Origin: Arenimonas terrae | GTDB taxonomy: Bacteria; Pseudomonadota; Gammaproteobacteria; Xanthomonadales; Xanthomonadaceae | Length of the DNA: 64,000 nt | Direction of reading: 5' to 3' | Assembly: GCF_006265115.1 (NCBI RefSeq) | Contig: NZ_SMDR01000001.1 | Span: 682,001-746,000, forward strand | Part shown: one piece after another, positions 15,904-25,219 of the stretch | Layout of the letters: every line of letters begins with the position of its first letter | Position numbering within the stretch: position 1 is the stretch's first letter | Made by a program: the position numbers and the translations under genes | Notes under the pieces: model-generated | Told to the model about the DNA's origin: nothing | Databases searched by the model: none | What the model saw: the letters and a program-made list of their open reading frames with translations, nothing else

Positions 15904-16707
15904 ATGGCCGCACGACGCCGAACCTCAGGACTGGAAGCCCTTGCCGCAATGCCGTGGCCCGTCGGGATCGGCTTGGGCATCGCCGGCTTTCTGCTGGTCA
16001 GGTATGGCGCCCCGTGGTACTTCAGCCAGGACAGCTCGGCCATTTCGAAAGCCTTCGCCCAGGGCCTGGCCAACGGCCCCGTGCAAGTGTTCTCCTGGGT
16101 CGTCCTGTTGATCTGCTGGCTTGGCGCTGGTCTTTCTTACATCAAACAGCGCCAGCGTGCCCGCCTGTTTGATGCCCAATCGAAAACCCTTGAGCTGTCG
16201 GCCCTGAGCTGGCGCCAGTTCGAAAGCCTCGTGGCCGAATGGTTCCATCGACAGGGATATCAGGTCGTGGAAACTGGCGGTGGCGGACCGGACGGTGGTA
16301 TCGACCTGATCCTCAGGAAGGGAGGCCGGAAAGAACTGGTGCAATGCAAGCACTGGAAGCGTCGCCAGGTGAGCGTCACGACGGTCCGTGAGATGTGGGG
16401 GCTGCTGCAACACCACCAGGCCGACGGCGTGTGGATTGTATGTACTGGTGAATTCACCGCCGATGCCGCGACGTTTGCTGCCGGCAAGCCCGTCCACCTG
16501 GTCACAGGCGCCCAGTTGGGAAGCCTCATGCAAGAAATCAGTGCAGGAGCGCAACCATCGCCCTTCTCGGAAGAAGTGCCGGCACCCAGCCTCACCTGCC
16601 CACGATGTGGTCGCGGAATGGTTGAGCGACAGAACCGTCGAACCGGCGACCGATTCTTCGGCTGCGAGACATACCCTGCCTGCAAAGGCACCTCGGCGAA
16701 GCCGTAG
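15904..16707 (+). CDS. Membrane-anchored Mrr-like restriction endonuclease with zinc finger
   Basis: The 267-residue product begins with two hydrophobic segments (about residues 17-36 and 60-80), then an Mrr-type PD-(D/E)xK nuclease domain (about 95-215). The active site is E108, D134 in PDGGIDL and Q147-C-K149, where the lysine is catalytic. The C-terminus (about 228-265, CPRCG to CETYPACKG) is a topoisomerase-IA-type zinc finger. Mrr proteins cleave methylated or foreign DNA. The anchor would place cutting at the inner membrane, where phage DNA enters. It is 100 bases after the HNH gene. Confidence 0.85.
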   Translation: MAARRRTSGLEALAAMPWPVGIGLGIAGFLLVRYGAPWYFSQDSSAISKAFAQGLANGPVQVFSWVVLLICWLGAGLSYIKQRQRARLFDAQSKTLELSALSWRQFESLVAEWFHRQGYQVVETGGGGPDGGIDLILRKGGRKELVQCKHWKRRQVSVTTVREMWGLLQHHQADGVWIVCTGEFTADAATFAAGKPVHLVTGAQLGSLMQEISAGAQPSPFSEEVPAPSLTCPRCGRGMVERQNRRTGDRFFGCETYPACKGTSAKP

Positions 16708-16752
16708 CGCGTCGGCCACCTTCGGCCGTGCCGCGTTCGTGAGATCACGCCG

Positions 16753-17658
16753 TCAGCCTTCGCCCATGAAGTCGCGATAGGCGGCCAGCACCTCATTGGG
16801 CGCTTCCACCTGCGGGTAATGCCCCACCCCCGCCAGTTCATACACCGGCGCTTGCGGCAGCAGCTCGCGCCACCGGGCGACAATGCCGCGGCCGGAGATG
16901 GGGTCTTCCAGGCCGTTGATCAGGGCGAGGGGCACGGTGGCGTGCTGCAGGGCCCCGACCCAGCGTTCGCGGTGGCGGTGGCGTTCGGCGATGTAGCGCA
17001 GCAGCTTGGGCATCACGGCCTTGCCGCCGTCGCGGGTGAGCTGCTGCCAAGCTTCGGCCAGTTCGCCGTCGGGCCAGGGCCGGGCGCAGATGCGCTGCAG
17101 GCTGGCGGTGAAGGTGCGCTCACTAATGAAGCGAACCAGCAGCGGCCCCAGCGGCCCGGCCAGCAGGCGCTGGATGCGCAGCGGGCGCGTGGCCTCGGGG
17201 AACAGGCCGCCGTTGAGGAAGGCCACCGAGGTGATGCGGAAGCCCAGCCGGCCCTCGCGCTGCCGCGCCAGCAGTTCCTGCGCCACGGTATTGCCGTAGT
17301 CGTGGGCCAGCACCGCCACCTTGCGCACGCCGGTGGCTTCGGCCAGCGCCACCCACTGGTCGGCCGACGCGGCGATGGAATAGACGAACTTGCGCGGCTT
17401 GGCCGAGGCGCCGAAGCCCAGCATGTCCAGCGCGAACACTTCGTGCTGTGCCGCCAGCTCGGACCACAGCCCGCGCCAGTCGCGGCTGGAGGTCGGGAAG
17501 CCGTGGATCAGCCACAGCGCCGGCCCCTGCCCGTCCCGGCGCGCCTGCAGTCGATGGCCCTGGAACGTGAGCGTGAACTTGGCAGCCTGTTCGTATCGGG
17601 TCACGCGAACCTCCGACTGCAGGCCCTGCATCCATGCGGTGGCCGCCTGGTGCGCCAT
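16753..17658 (-). CDS. Alpha/beta hydrolase (haloalkane dehalogenase/epoxide hydrolase-like)
   Basis: This 301-residue alpha/beta hydrolase has the oxyanion segment WLIHGFPTSSRDW, a nucleophile elbow AHDYGN with aspartate (as in dehalogenases and epoxide hydrolases), a cap region, and the acid and base in NGLEDPISG and GVGHYPQVEAP. With an aspartate nucleophile it is not a simple esterase. The frame is open further upstream; the ATG at 17658 is chosen because upstream residues lack family character. It diverges from the SRAP gene. The substrate is unknown. Confidence 0.82.
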   Translation of the reverse strand: MAHQAATAWMQGLQSEVRVTRYEQAAKFTLTFQGHRLQARRDGQGPALWLIHGFPTSSRDWRGLWSELAAQHEVFALDMLGFGASAKPRKFVYSIAASADQWVALAEATGVRKVAVLAHDYGNTVAQELLARQREGRLGFRITSVAFLNGGLFPEATRPLRIQRLLAGPLGPLLVRFISERTFTASLQRICARPWPDGELAEAWQQLTRDGGKAVMPKLLRYIAERHRHRERWVGALQHATVPLALINGLEDPISGRGIVARWRELLPQAPVYELAGVGHYPQVEAPNEVLAAYRDFMGEG

Positions 17659-17763
17659 CGGGCGCGGGCGCCGGCTGCTGATCATCCTTGAACTCGAAAT
17701 TGCGCCATGTCGGCCGGCATTATGCCAGCGCCGCGAAATGCCGGCCCGCGTTATGCTTCGCAC

Positions 17764-18699
17764 ATGTGCTACTCCGCCCAGATCGAAGCCAGCTACAAGG
17801 CCTTCGTGCGCAAGTACGGGGCCGTGCTGGACATTCACGAATACGTGCGCATCGCCAACCGCGACCTGAAAAAGGCCCGCGAGGCCTACAAGGTGCCGAA
17901 GGCCGTGGCGCTGTCGTTTGTGGACGGCAGCTCGCCGGCGGAACAGGAAATCGCCGCCGCCTTCCTGCGCGGCCTGGCCGACCAGGTGAAGGACGAACAG
18001 GCCGAAATCGCCGCCCTGCGCGAACGGCTGCAGGCCGCCGAAGCCAGACTAGCCAGCCCGCGGCCCACGAAAAAGGCCGCGGACGACGCCCGCATCGCCC
18101 AGCGCAAGATCGAAGCCGCCGAACGCCGCCTCGCCGGCCTGCAACGCCTGGACCTGCAGCCCGCGGACTCGCGCCTGTGGCCCGGCCAGTTCGTGCCGGT
18201 GATGATCGTGCAGGACGGCAAGCGCCTGGTCACGCCCATGCGCTACCGCTGCCGGCCCGCGTACGTGGACGAAGCGTTCGAGAAGGCGCGCCCCGGCCTG
18301 TACAACGCCCGCCTCGATTCCCTGGAAACTTTCTGGAAGCCGCTGTTCGGCCACCGGCACGCCGTGGTGCTGGTGAATTCCTTCTACGAACGCGTGGACC
18401 GCGACGGCAAGTCGACCGAAGTCGAGTTCACCCCCGACGACGGCGAACCGATGCTGGTGGCCTGCCTGTGGTCGGACTGGGGCGACGGCGACGAGCGCCT
18501 GCATTCCTTCGCCATCATCACCGACGAGCCGCCACCGGAAGTCAGGGCCGCCGGGCATGACCGGATGATCGTGCGGATACAGCCGGAGGACCTGGAGGCC
18601 TGGCTCAATCCGGATCCGTCGAACCTGAAGGCGCTTTACGACCTCTTCGACCGGCGGCCGCGGCCCTACTACTCGCACCGGGTGGCCGAAGAGGCTTGA
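17764..18699 (+). CDS. SRAP domain protein (YedK/HMCES-like) with coiled-coil insertion
   Basis: The 311-residue protein begins MCYS, exposing Cys2, the residue that crosslinks to abasic sites in SRAP/YedK/HMCES proteins. Other family residues follow: NARLDSL (about 181), VNSFYER with the active-site glutamate (about 208) and GHDRMIV with the histidine (about 264). Residues about 60-125 form an unusual helical, charged insert (ADQVKDEQAEIAALRERLQAAEARLA) not found in short YedK. It should shield abasic sites in single-stranded DNA. It is transcribed alone. Confidence 0.88.
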   Translation: MCYSAQIEASYKAFVRKYGAVLDIHEYVRIANRDLKKAREAYKVPKAVALSFVDGSSPAEQEIAAAFLRGLADQVKDEQAEIAALRERLQAAEARLASPRPTKKAADDARIAQRKIEAAERRLAGLQRLDLQPADSRLWPGQFVPVMIVQDGKRLVTPMRYRCRPAYVDEAFEKARPGLYNARLDSLETFWKPLFGHRHAVVLVNSFYERVDRDGKSTEVEFTPDDGEPMLVACLWSDWGDGDERLHSFAIITDEPPPEVRAAGHDRMIVRIQPEDLEAWLNPDPSNLKALYDLFDRRPRPYYSHRVAEEA

Positions 18700-18735
18700 C
18701 CGGGGTTGCGCCGGGTCAGAGGCCGAAGCCTGGCC

Positions 18736-19215
18736 CTACTTCCCGCCGCGCACCGCCGCTTCGATGGCCGCCACGTCGATCTTGCGCATCGGAAACATCG
18801 CCTCGAACGCGCGCTTGGCTACGTCGCCGCCGGCAGCCATGGCTTCCGTCAGCACCCGCGGCGTGATCTGCCAGCTGATGCCCCACTTGTCCTTGCACCA
18901 CCCGCACTGGCTTTCCTTGCCGCCGTTTTCAACGATGGCGTTCCAGTAGCGGTCCGTCTCTTCCTGGTCTTCGGTCGAAATCTGGAAGGAGAAGGCTTCG
19001 CTGTGCTTGAACGCCGGGCCACCGTTGAGGCCGATGCACGGGATGCCCGCGACGACGAATTCCACGGTCAAGGCGTCGCCGGCTTTGCCATCGGGGTAGT
19101 CGGAAGGTGCGCGGTGGACTGCGCCGAGGTGGCTCTGCGGGAAAAGGCGCGTGTAGAAGCGCGCGGCTTCTTCGGCGTCGTGTTCGAACCATAGGCAGAC
19201 AACGCTTTTGTTCAT
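18736..19215 (-). CDS. PhnB-like VOC-fold protein (single domain)
   Basis: This 159-residue protein is a single PhnB/3-demethylubiquinone-methyltransferase-like domain: MNKSVVCLWFEHDAEEAARFYTRLFP, FVVAGIPCIGLNGGPAFKHSEAFSFQI, CGWCKDKWGISWQITP and the tail MFPMRKIDVAAIEAAVRGGK. It resembles the second half of the tandem protein at 3643-4560, and both end with a DVAAIEAAxRGG-type tail. The ATG at 19215 follows GAGAATG-type sequence. Its reaction is unknown. Confidence 0.85.
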   Translation of the reverse strand: MNKSVVCLWFEHDAEEAARFYTRLFPQSHLGAVHRAPSDYPDGKAGDALTVEFVVAGIPCIGLNGGPAFKHSEAFSFQISTEDQEETDRYWNAIVENGGKESQCGWCKDKWGISWQITPRVLTEAMAAGGDVAKRAFEAMFPMRKIDVAAIEAAVRGGK

Positions 19216-19548
19216 GGGAACATTCTCTCCACGGCGATGGCCTTCAACAGAACTCGGACTAGAAGTAGGGAGCCCCGGGATCAAGCTATACCAAAGTCCG
19301 CAACCAGGGCCCGGCAACTACGATTGACTGCATTCTGAAGACCGCGGACTTGGTGGATCAACGAGAGCATCCCGACACTTTTGCAAATAGCCGCACACCT
19401 CAGACTGGCGCACCAAAGATCCGCTCAACCACAAACCACCGACCTAGGACGCCGGGAAATAGGATGGACTAGATACCAGAACGCGCCGCAACTGGCGCAA
19501 TGAAGAATCCCAAGCAACCCCAACGACCTCGCCTACAACAAGCCAAGA
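19216..19548. other. Gene-free 333-bp boundary of the accessory module
   Basis: No open frame of credible composition, RNA gene or repeat was recognised. Base composition falls from the GC-rich flank towards the AT-richer DUF262 gene, so this is probably the left boundary of the acquired segment. I found no clear direct-repeat attachment site matching the other side. Confidence 0.5.
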
Positions 19549-20580
19549 CTATTTTCCGAGATAGCGAAGCAGAATCTCTGTTCTCAGCCGAATACTCCCA
19601 GAGTCATTTGTGTTTCTCGCCATCATGTCGAAGTTCGACAGATCATGATCACCAGGCAGGCCTTCGGCAACCTTCTCCTTATTTTTTTGCCTAAGCTCGT
19701 TAAACCTTACGAACTTTTCTCGCAGCCCGGGCACCGGTCCAGTCTGACGGCAAACCTGATAGTAGACAGTTAACGGGCCTTGTGAGGACAACAAGACATC
19801 TCGAGGAACGAACACCTTCTCCATCCAACCCAAAACTGCATTGACTCGAGATGCGGCCTTTTCAAACCCAGGGGACTCCGCTTTGACGCCCTCATCAACC
19901 AATCGATCAATTTGAGTCTTCTTCGTGTCAACTATTTTCCCCCTGAACTCAAGCAGAAGAAGCTTTGCTGCAACCGCCTTGTCTTCACCGCGCTTGGTTG
20001 AGAAACGCACCCTAGTCCTGAAGAAGTCGTGCTTTGCTATGGCGGAGATTTGCTTCGGCACCACACCCTTCATTGCATTCCTGAATTCAGGCGCAGTAAG
20101 TGGCTTGCTCGAGTTTAGCCGGATGAAAAGGTCGTTGATCTTCGCCTCATCATCCGTAATGACGCTCATGACATCCAAGTTGAACTGATCAAACCGGTCA
20201 GCGACTTCAGAGTGAGTTTCCTTCAGATCCTTGTAGAAAAGCCCCCCCAGGCTAAGAAGTGGATTGGCCTCAAACACAAAGTCTTGTCTAAGCGGAAACT
20301 TATTCCCAACAAAATCAATAATCGCTTCCAGGCGCTGCTTTCCATCAATAACTGCGTAGCGCCGATTGATAACGTTTAGCGATGTGTTCCCAAACGAGAA
20401 ATCTGCCAGATAAATCTTTGGGATGTCGTAGTCGTTGATTATCGAATCAACCAGATACGCCTTCGCGCTTTCGGACCAAACATTACCTTTCCGCTGGTAC
20501 GGCGGAGAAAAATCTATCTCGTTCCGGCGGGAGTTCCACCACGAAACCGTTCGCCGATCATGCGCCTGCACTTTGAACAT
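19549..20580 (-). CDS. DUF262 domain protein (GmrSD-N-like)
   Basis: The 343-residue product contains an N-terminal DUF262 domain (about residues 10-190): PYQRKGNVW (28-36), then the nucleotide-interacting DGKQRLEAI (79-87; family consensus DGQQR) and FIRLNSSKPLTAPEFRNA. DUF262 belongs to the ParB/sulfiredoxin superfamily and occurs in GmrSD-type restriction and other defence proteins. No DUF1524 HNH nuclease follows in the same chain, so this is a half-architecture. The ATG shares one base with the stop of the FRG gene (TGATG) and has GGAG seven bases upstream. Its codon use is far AT-richer than that of its neighbours. Confidence 0.87.
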   Translation of the reverse strand: MFKVQAHDRRTVSWWNSRRNEIDFSPPYQRKGNVWSESAKAYLVDSIINDYDIPKIYLADFSFGNTSLNVINRRYAVIDGKQRLEAIIDFVGNKFPLRQDFVFEANPLLSLGGLFYKDLKETHSEVADRFDQFNLDVMSVITDDEAKINDLFIRLNSSKPLTAPEFRNAMKGVVPKQISAIAKHDFFRTRVRFSTKRGEDKAVAAKLLLLEFRGKIVDTKKTQIDRLVDEGVKAESPGFEKAASRVNAVLGWMEKVFVPRDVLLSSQGPLTVYYQVCRQTGPVPGLREKFVRFNELRQKNKEKVAEGLPGDHDLSNFDMMARNTNDSGSIRLRTEILLRYLGK

Positions 20581-21383
20581 CACCTGGCTCCAAATCCTGC
20601 GGATCGCTTCAGTTCACGCGCCAGACCGTCCAAGTCAGGAAATACGGTCGAATCCAGCACCCCCGCTCCAAGCAGCTCACGGAACACAGACTCTTGATGA
20701 ACTCCATTAATTTCTATTTTTTGAAGAGTTCCATCTTCGAAGGCTCCAGCAGTGAAAACATCCTCCATTGGGTCCATAGATCTCCCAAAAAGAGTAAAAA
20801 CACCGCGCTGGGAAACAATTCTTGGGCTGTTATGCACACCATAAACCGCAACCGGGCGATCCATAAGCGTTGCTCCGTCGCCAACCTGAACGTATCCATT
20901 AGTTAGCCGGCTATCCCCCACGGAAAACGGCTCTCCCGAATAATTGATGTGTGCATGAACCGTCCTATTCCACAGGACCGGCTTTAGCCTCCATACACAC
21001 GACGATCCAGTTGTCGTTCCGGTCGCATCCCGGCGGAGATCACATAGAGCGAAGAACAGTGCTACGAATGCATTCTCCGACCAGTCAAGCAGCCGAGTAG
21101 GCATTCCATGGTGCTGCATTAGGAACATCAGCTCCAACCTGTCAACCGGAAGCGCTCTACTGACCATGGGCTGCGCTCTTTCGCGAAAGCGAGTGATTAA
21201 AGATGCCTCCAACCCAAGTAATTGCGCGGACACGCCAATAGTCGGATGACGATAGAGCGATGGAACAAGCCTGTGCGTCGAGGACGAAACACCCCTGAAC
21301 CACTTTAGCTCATCTGGCTCTGCTGCAATTGCGCGGGCATACCCTGAAAGGGTTCGGATTTCTATAGTCTCCAGTGTAGGCAT
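20580..21383 (-). CDS. FRG domain protein
   Basis: This 267-residue protein carries an FRG domain: WFRG (28-31) with the following THRLVPSLYR, then LMQHHGMPTRLLDWSENAFVALFFA (89-112), the most conserved block. FRG domains occur in defence and toxin contexts and resemble ADP-ribosyl-type folds in some proposals, but no activity is firmly known. It is coupled to the DUF262 gene by a one-base overlap, so both are made together. No clear promoter lies in the 89 bases between it and icmF. Composition is strikingly AT-rich for this genome. Confidence 0.85.
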   Translation of the reverse strand: MPTLETIEIRTLSGYARAIAAEPDELKWFRGVSSSTHRLVPSLYRHPTIGVSAQLLGLEASLITRFRERAQPMVSRALPVDRLELMFLMQHHGMPTRLLDWSENAFVALFFALCDLRRDATGTTTGSSCVWRLKPVLWNRTVHAHINYSGEPFSVGDSRLTNGYVQVGDGATLMDRPVAVYGVHNSPRIVSQRGVFTLFGRSMDPMEDVFTAGAFEDGTLQKIEINGVHQESVFRELLGAGVLDSTVFPDLDGLARELKRSAGFGAR

Positions 21384-21472
21384 CTATTTTTTCGCTCTTG
21401 TCAGAGAACAAGCTTGAGCCATGAGAAATCGAAGCTTCACGCAACAGCCGAGATACTTCTTTTGATTTGAAG

Positions 21473-24400
21473 TTACATGTTCCGGCGATACTCCCCACCC
21501 ACCTCATAAAGCGCATGACTGATCTGCCCCAGTGAATGCGTCTTCACCGCCTCCATCAACGCCGCGAAGATGTTCTTCCGGTCACGGGCGGTGGACTGCA
21601 GGGGCTTGAGGTGGTCTGAGGCCAAGGGGTTTCGGGCCAGCTGGTAGGTCCGGACGTTCGCGATCTGGGCGCCCTTCTCGCCTTCGGTGCTGCGGATCAG
21701 TTCGATGGTGGTGGCCACCTCGCCCGCGTGGTCCTTGGGCAGGAAGGTGTTCACGCCCACCAGGGGCAGGCTGCCGTCGTGTTTCTTGTGTTCGTAGTAC
21801 AGGCTTTCTTCCTGGATCTTGCCGCGCTGGTACATGGTGTCCATGGCGCCCAGCACGCCGCCGCGTTCGCTCAGGGCTTCGAACTCGCGGTACACGGCCT
21901 CTTCCACCAGGTCGGTCAGGTGGTCGACGGCGAAGCTGCCCTGCCAGGGGTTCTCGTTGAAGTTGAGGCCCAGTTCCTTGTTGATGATCATCTGGATGGC
22001 CACGGCGCGGCGCACGCTTTCTTCGGTGGGCGTGGTGATGGCCTCGTCGTAGGCGTTGGTGTGCAGGCTGTTGCAGTTGTCGAACAGCGCGTACAGGGCC
22101 TGCAGCGTGGTGCGGATGTCGTTGAACTGGATCTCCTGCGCGTGCAGTGAGCGGCCGCTGGTTTGGATGTGGTACTTCAGCATCTGGCTGCGTTCGTTGG
22201 CGCCGTAGCGTTCGCGCATGGCGCGGGCCCAGATGCGGCGGGCCACGCGGCCGATCACCGTGTACTCCGGGTCCATGCCGTTGCTGAAGAAGAAGCTCAG
22301 GTTGGGCGCGAAGTCATCAATGTGCATGCCGCGCGCCAGGTAGTACTCGACGATCGTAAATCCGTTACTCAGGGTGAAGGCCAGCTGGCTGATCGGGTTC
22401 GCCCCCGCTTCGGCGATGTGGTAGCCGCTGATGGACACCGAGTAGAAGTTGCGGACCTTGCGATCCACGAAGAACTGCTGGATGTCGCCCATCATGCGCA
22501 GGGCGAATTCGGTGCTGAAGATGCAGGTGTTCTGGGCCTGGTCTTCCTTCAGGATGTCGGCCTGCACGGTGCCGCGCACGGTGCTGAGGGTTTTCGCCTT
22601 GATCTGCTCGTAGACCTCGGGCTCGACCAGCTGGTCGCCGGTGATTCCCAGCAGGCCGAGGCCCAGTCCGTCGTTCGTGGGCGGCAGCTCGCCGTGGTAT
22701 TCGGGGCGCTTCTTGCCCTCGAAGAAGGCCTCGATCTTCTTGTGCGCTTCGTCCCAGCGCTTCTGGTCCTCGCGCAGGTACTTCTCGACCTGCTGATCGA
22801 TGGCGGTGTTCATGAACATCGCCAGGATCATCGGCGCCGGGCCGTTGATGGTCATGGACACGCTGGTGGACGGCGCGCACAGGTCGAAGCCGGAATACAG
22901 CTTCTTCATGTCGTCCAGCGTGGCGATGGACACGCCGGAGTTGCCGATCTTGCCGTAGATGTCCGGGCGCTCGGCCGGGTCCTCGCCGTACAGGGTGACG
23001 CTGTCGAAGGCGGTGGACAGGCGCGCGGCCGGCTGGCCGACGCTGAGGTAGTGGAAACGCCGGTTGGTGCGTTCCGGCGTGCCCTCGCCCGCGAACATGC
23101 GGATCGGGTCTTCGCCGCTGCGGCGGTACGGGTACACGCCGCCGGTGTACGGGTAGGCGCCCGGCAGGTTTTCCTTGCTCAGGAAGGTCAGCAGCTCGCC
23201 CCAGCTCTTGTAGGTGGGCGCGGCGATCTTCGGGATCTTCTGGTGGCTGAGCGATTCGCGGTAGTTCTCGACGCGGATCGTCTTGTCGCGCACCTTGTAT
23301 TCGCCCACCTCGTCGGTGATGGACTTCAGGCGCTCGGGCCATTCGCGCAGCAGGGCAATGGATTCGGCGCTGAGCGCCTTCACCGCGTCGTTGTAACGCT
23401 GGCGCAGGGTGACCAGGCTGCGGTCGACGCTGGCGGCGCGGCGTTCCTCCAGCGGGCCGCGGGCGTCGGCGCCCTGGGCCTGCTGCCACTTGAACACCAC
23501 CTTGCGGCGCTCCTGGCCGGTGCGGCGCTCGCCGCAGGCGGGCCATTCGTTCGGGTTGGCGCCGGGCGTGGCCGGGGCGCGCTGCACCAGCAGGTGGTGC
23601 GGGTCGTAGAGGTCGAGCTGGCGCGGCAGGTCGGCGTCGTCCAGGTCGTGCAGGCTCTGCCAGTAGCTCTGGGCGCGGTCGGCGGCTTCGGCCTGGCGTT
23701 CGATGCTGGCGTTGATCTGGCGGCCCTGTTCGGCGATCTCGGCCAGGTAGCGGGTGCGGGCGCCGGGGATCAGCACGGTGGCGCGCGGTTCCTTCAGGCC
23801 GGTGTCGACGTTCGGCGAAAAATCGCAGTGCGGGCTCGACGGCGCCAGCTTGGCCTTCACCAGGCGGCACAGGTTGCTGAACATCCAGCTCACGCCGGGG
23901 TCATTGAACTGGCTGGCGATGGTCGGATAGACCGGCACCTCCTCGTCCTTCAGGGCGAAGGCGACGCGGTTGCGCTTCCACTGCTTGCGCACGTCCCTCA
24001 ACGCATCCTCGGCGCCGCGCTTGTCGAACTTGTTCAGCACGACGAGCTCGGCGAAGTCGAGCATGTCGATCTTCTCGAGCTGGCTGGGGGCGCCGAAATC
24101 GGACGTCATCACGTAGACCGGGAAATCCACCAGGTCCACGATCTCGGAATCGGACTGGCCGATGCCGGCGGTTTCCACCATCACCAGGTCGTAGCCCTGG
24201 GCGCGCAGGAAGGCCACGCAGTCCTTCAGCACCGCATTGATGGCGGCGTGCTGGCGGCGGGTGGCCATCGACCGCATGAAGACGCGCGGGCTGCGCAGCG
24301 AGTTCATGCGGATGCGGTCGCCCAGCAGGGCGCCGCCGGTTCGGCGGCGGGTCGGGTCGACGGAAATCACGGCGATGCGCATTTCCGGGAAATGCTGCAG

Positions 24401-25141
24401 GAAGCGGTTCATCAGCTCGTCGGTGACGCTGGACTTGCCGGCGCCGCCGGTGCCGGTGAGGCCGATCACCGGGGTCTTGCCGCCGGCCAGCTGCCATTCC
24501 TTGCGCAGGGTGGCCAGCTGGGCCTCGTCGAGTTCGCCTTCTTCGATGGCGGTCAGCATCTTGCCGATGCTGATCTCGTCGTTGATGTCGGGTGCGAAGC
24601 CGGTGTCGGCCTCGGCTTTGCCCGCGCCTTTCTTCTTGCCGCCGGGCGTGGAGATAAATGCACTCTGACCCCGGATTTTGCGGGCGGCTTCGGTGCGGCG
24701 GACCAGGTCCTCGATCATCGCCACCAGGCCCATCTGCATGCCGTCGTTGGGGTGGTAGATGCGCTCGACGCCGTAGTCCTGCAGCTCCTTGATCTCCTCG
24801 GGCGTGATGGTGCCGCCGCCGCCGCCGAACACGCGGATGTGCGACGCGCCGCGCTCGCGCAGCATGTCCACCATGTACTTGAAGTATTCGGTGTGGCCGC
24901 CCTGGTAGCTCGACAGCGCGATGCCGTCGGCGTCTTCCTGCAGCGCGGCGCGCACCACGTCCTCGACGCTGCGGTTGTGGCCCAGGTGCACCACCTCCAC
25001 GCCTTGCGCCTGGATCAGGCGGCGCATGATGTTGATGGCGGCGTCGTGGCCGTCGAACAGGCTGGCCGCGGTGACGAAGCGCAGCGGGCTGCGTTCGGCC
25101 TGGGTGTCGGCGGTCGGGACCTGGGAGGCGGGGGTGCTCAT
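21473..25141 (-). CDS. icmF: Fused isobutyryl-CoA mutase IcmF
   Basis: This 1222-residue protein fuses three modules. A B12-binding domain (about 20-150) has [10 protein letters not shown] and [11 protein letters not shown] MeaI-type G-protein chaperone (about 190-520) has the P-loop [12 protein letters not shown] at about 226-237 and NKFDKRG. A mutase barrel (about 560-1222) has [10 protein letters not shown] and [13 protein letters not shown]. IcmF interconverts isobutyryl-CoA and n-butyryl-CoA using adenosylcobalamin, and related enzymes act on pivalyl- or isovaleryl-CoA. The linker at about 155-164 is encoded by a repeat-element end. The AT-rich FRG/DUF262 module follows it. Confidence 0.95.
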   Translation of the reverse strand: MSTPASQVPTADTQAERSPLRFVTAASLFDGHDAAINIMRRLIQAQGVEVVHLGHNRSVEDVVRAALQEDADGIALSSYQGGHTEYFKYMVDMLRERGASHIRVFGGGGGTITPEEIKELQDYGVERIYHPNDGMQMGLVAMIEDLVRRTEAARKIRGQSAFISTPGGKKKGAGKAEADTGFAPDINDEISIGKMLTAIEEGELDEAQLATLRKEWQLAGGKTPVIGLTGTGGAGKSSVTDELMNRFLQHFPEMRIAVISVDPTRRRTGGALLGDRIRMNSLRSPRVFMRSMATRRQHAAINAVLKDCVAFLRAQGYDLVMVETAGIGQSDSEIVDLVDFPVYVMTSDFGAPSQLEKIDMLDFAELVVLNKFDKRGAEDALRDVRKQWKRNRVAFALKDEEVPVYPTIASQFNDPGVSWMFSNLCRLVKAKLAPSSPHCDFSPNVDTGLKEPRATVLIPGARTRYLAEIAEQGRQINASIERQAEAADRAQSYWQSLHDLDDADLPRQLDLYDPHHLLVQRAPATPGANPNEWPACGERRTGQERRKVVFKWQQAQGADARGPLEERRAASVDRSLVTLRQRYNDAVKALSAESIALLREWPERLKSITDEVGEYKVRDKTIRVENYRESLSHQKIPKIAAPTYKSWGELLTFLSKENLPGAYPYTGGVYPYRRSGEDPIRMFAGEGTPERTNRRFHYLSVGQPAARLSTAFDSVTLYGEDPAERPDIYGKIGNSGVSIATLDDMKKLYSGFDLCAPSTSVSMTINGPAPMILAMFMNTAIDQQVEKYLREDQKRWDEAHKKIEAFFEGKKRPEYHGELPPTNDGLGLGLLGITGDQLVEPEVYEQIKAKTLSTVRGTVQADILKEDQAQNTCIFSTEFALRMMGDIQQFFVDRKVRNFYSVSISGYHIAEAGANPISQLAFTLSNGFTIVEYYLARGMHIDDFAPNLSFFFSNGMDPEYTVIGRVARRIWARAMRERYGANERSQMLKYHIQTSGRSLHAQEIQFNDIRTTLQALYALFDNCNSLHTNAYDEAITTPTEESVRRAVAIQMIINKELGLNFNENPWQGSFAVDHLTDLVEEAVYREFEALSERGGVLGAMDTMYQRGKIQEESLYYEHKKHDGSLPLVGVNTFLPKDHAGEVATTIELIRSTEGEKGAQIANVRTYQLARNPLASDHLKPLQSTARDRKNIFAALMEAVKTHSLGQISHALYEVGGEYRRNM
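24652..24679 (-). repeat. Repeat-element end embedded in the icmF linker
   Basis: A 26-base stretch (24652-24677) is identical to the right terminal repeat of the 116-bp element at 30773-30888. It is read in frame in icmF, giving the residues [10 protein letters not shown] at about 155-164 between the B12 domain and the G-protein domain. Only one end is present, with no second inverted copy nearby. Confidence 0.85.
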
Positions 25142-25219
25142 GGGGCGGACTCGTACGGCGGGTGCGGGGAAGGCCCGATTGTAGCGTCCCCGCGGGCCCC
25201 TGCCCGCCCCGCCCGGGCC

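Noticed and set aside
19216-19548. Gap tested for an attachment site or small gene
   Set aside because: No repeat shared with the other end of the AT-rich module and no protein-like frame.
20580-21383. FRG gene considered as part of the icmF operon
   Set aside because: A gap of 89 bases and a sharp change in base composition argue for separate acquisition, although read-through from icmF cannot be excluded.
24652-24679. Repeat considered as a disruptive insertion in icmF
   Set aside because: It is in frame, lies in a linker, and both flanking domains retain their motifs, so the gene is not called a pseudogene.
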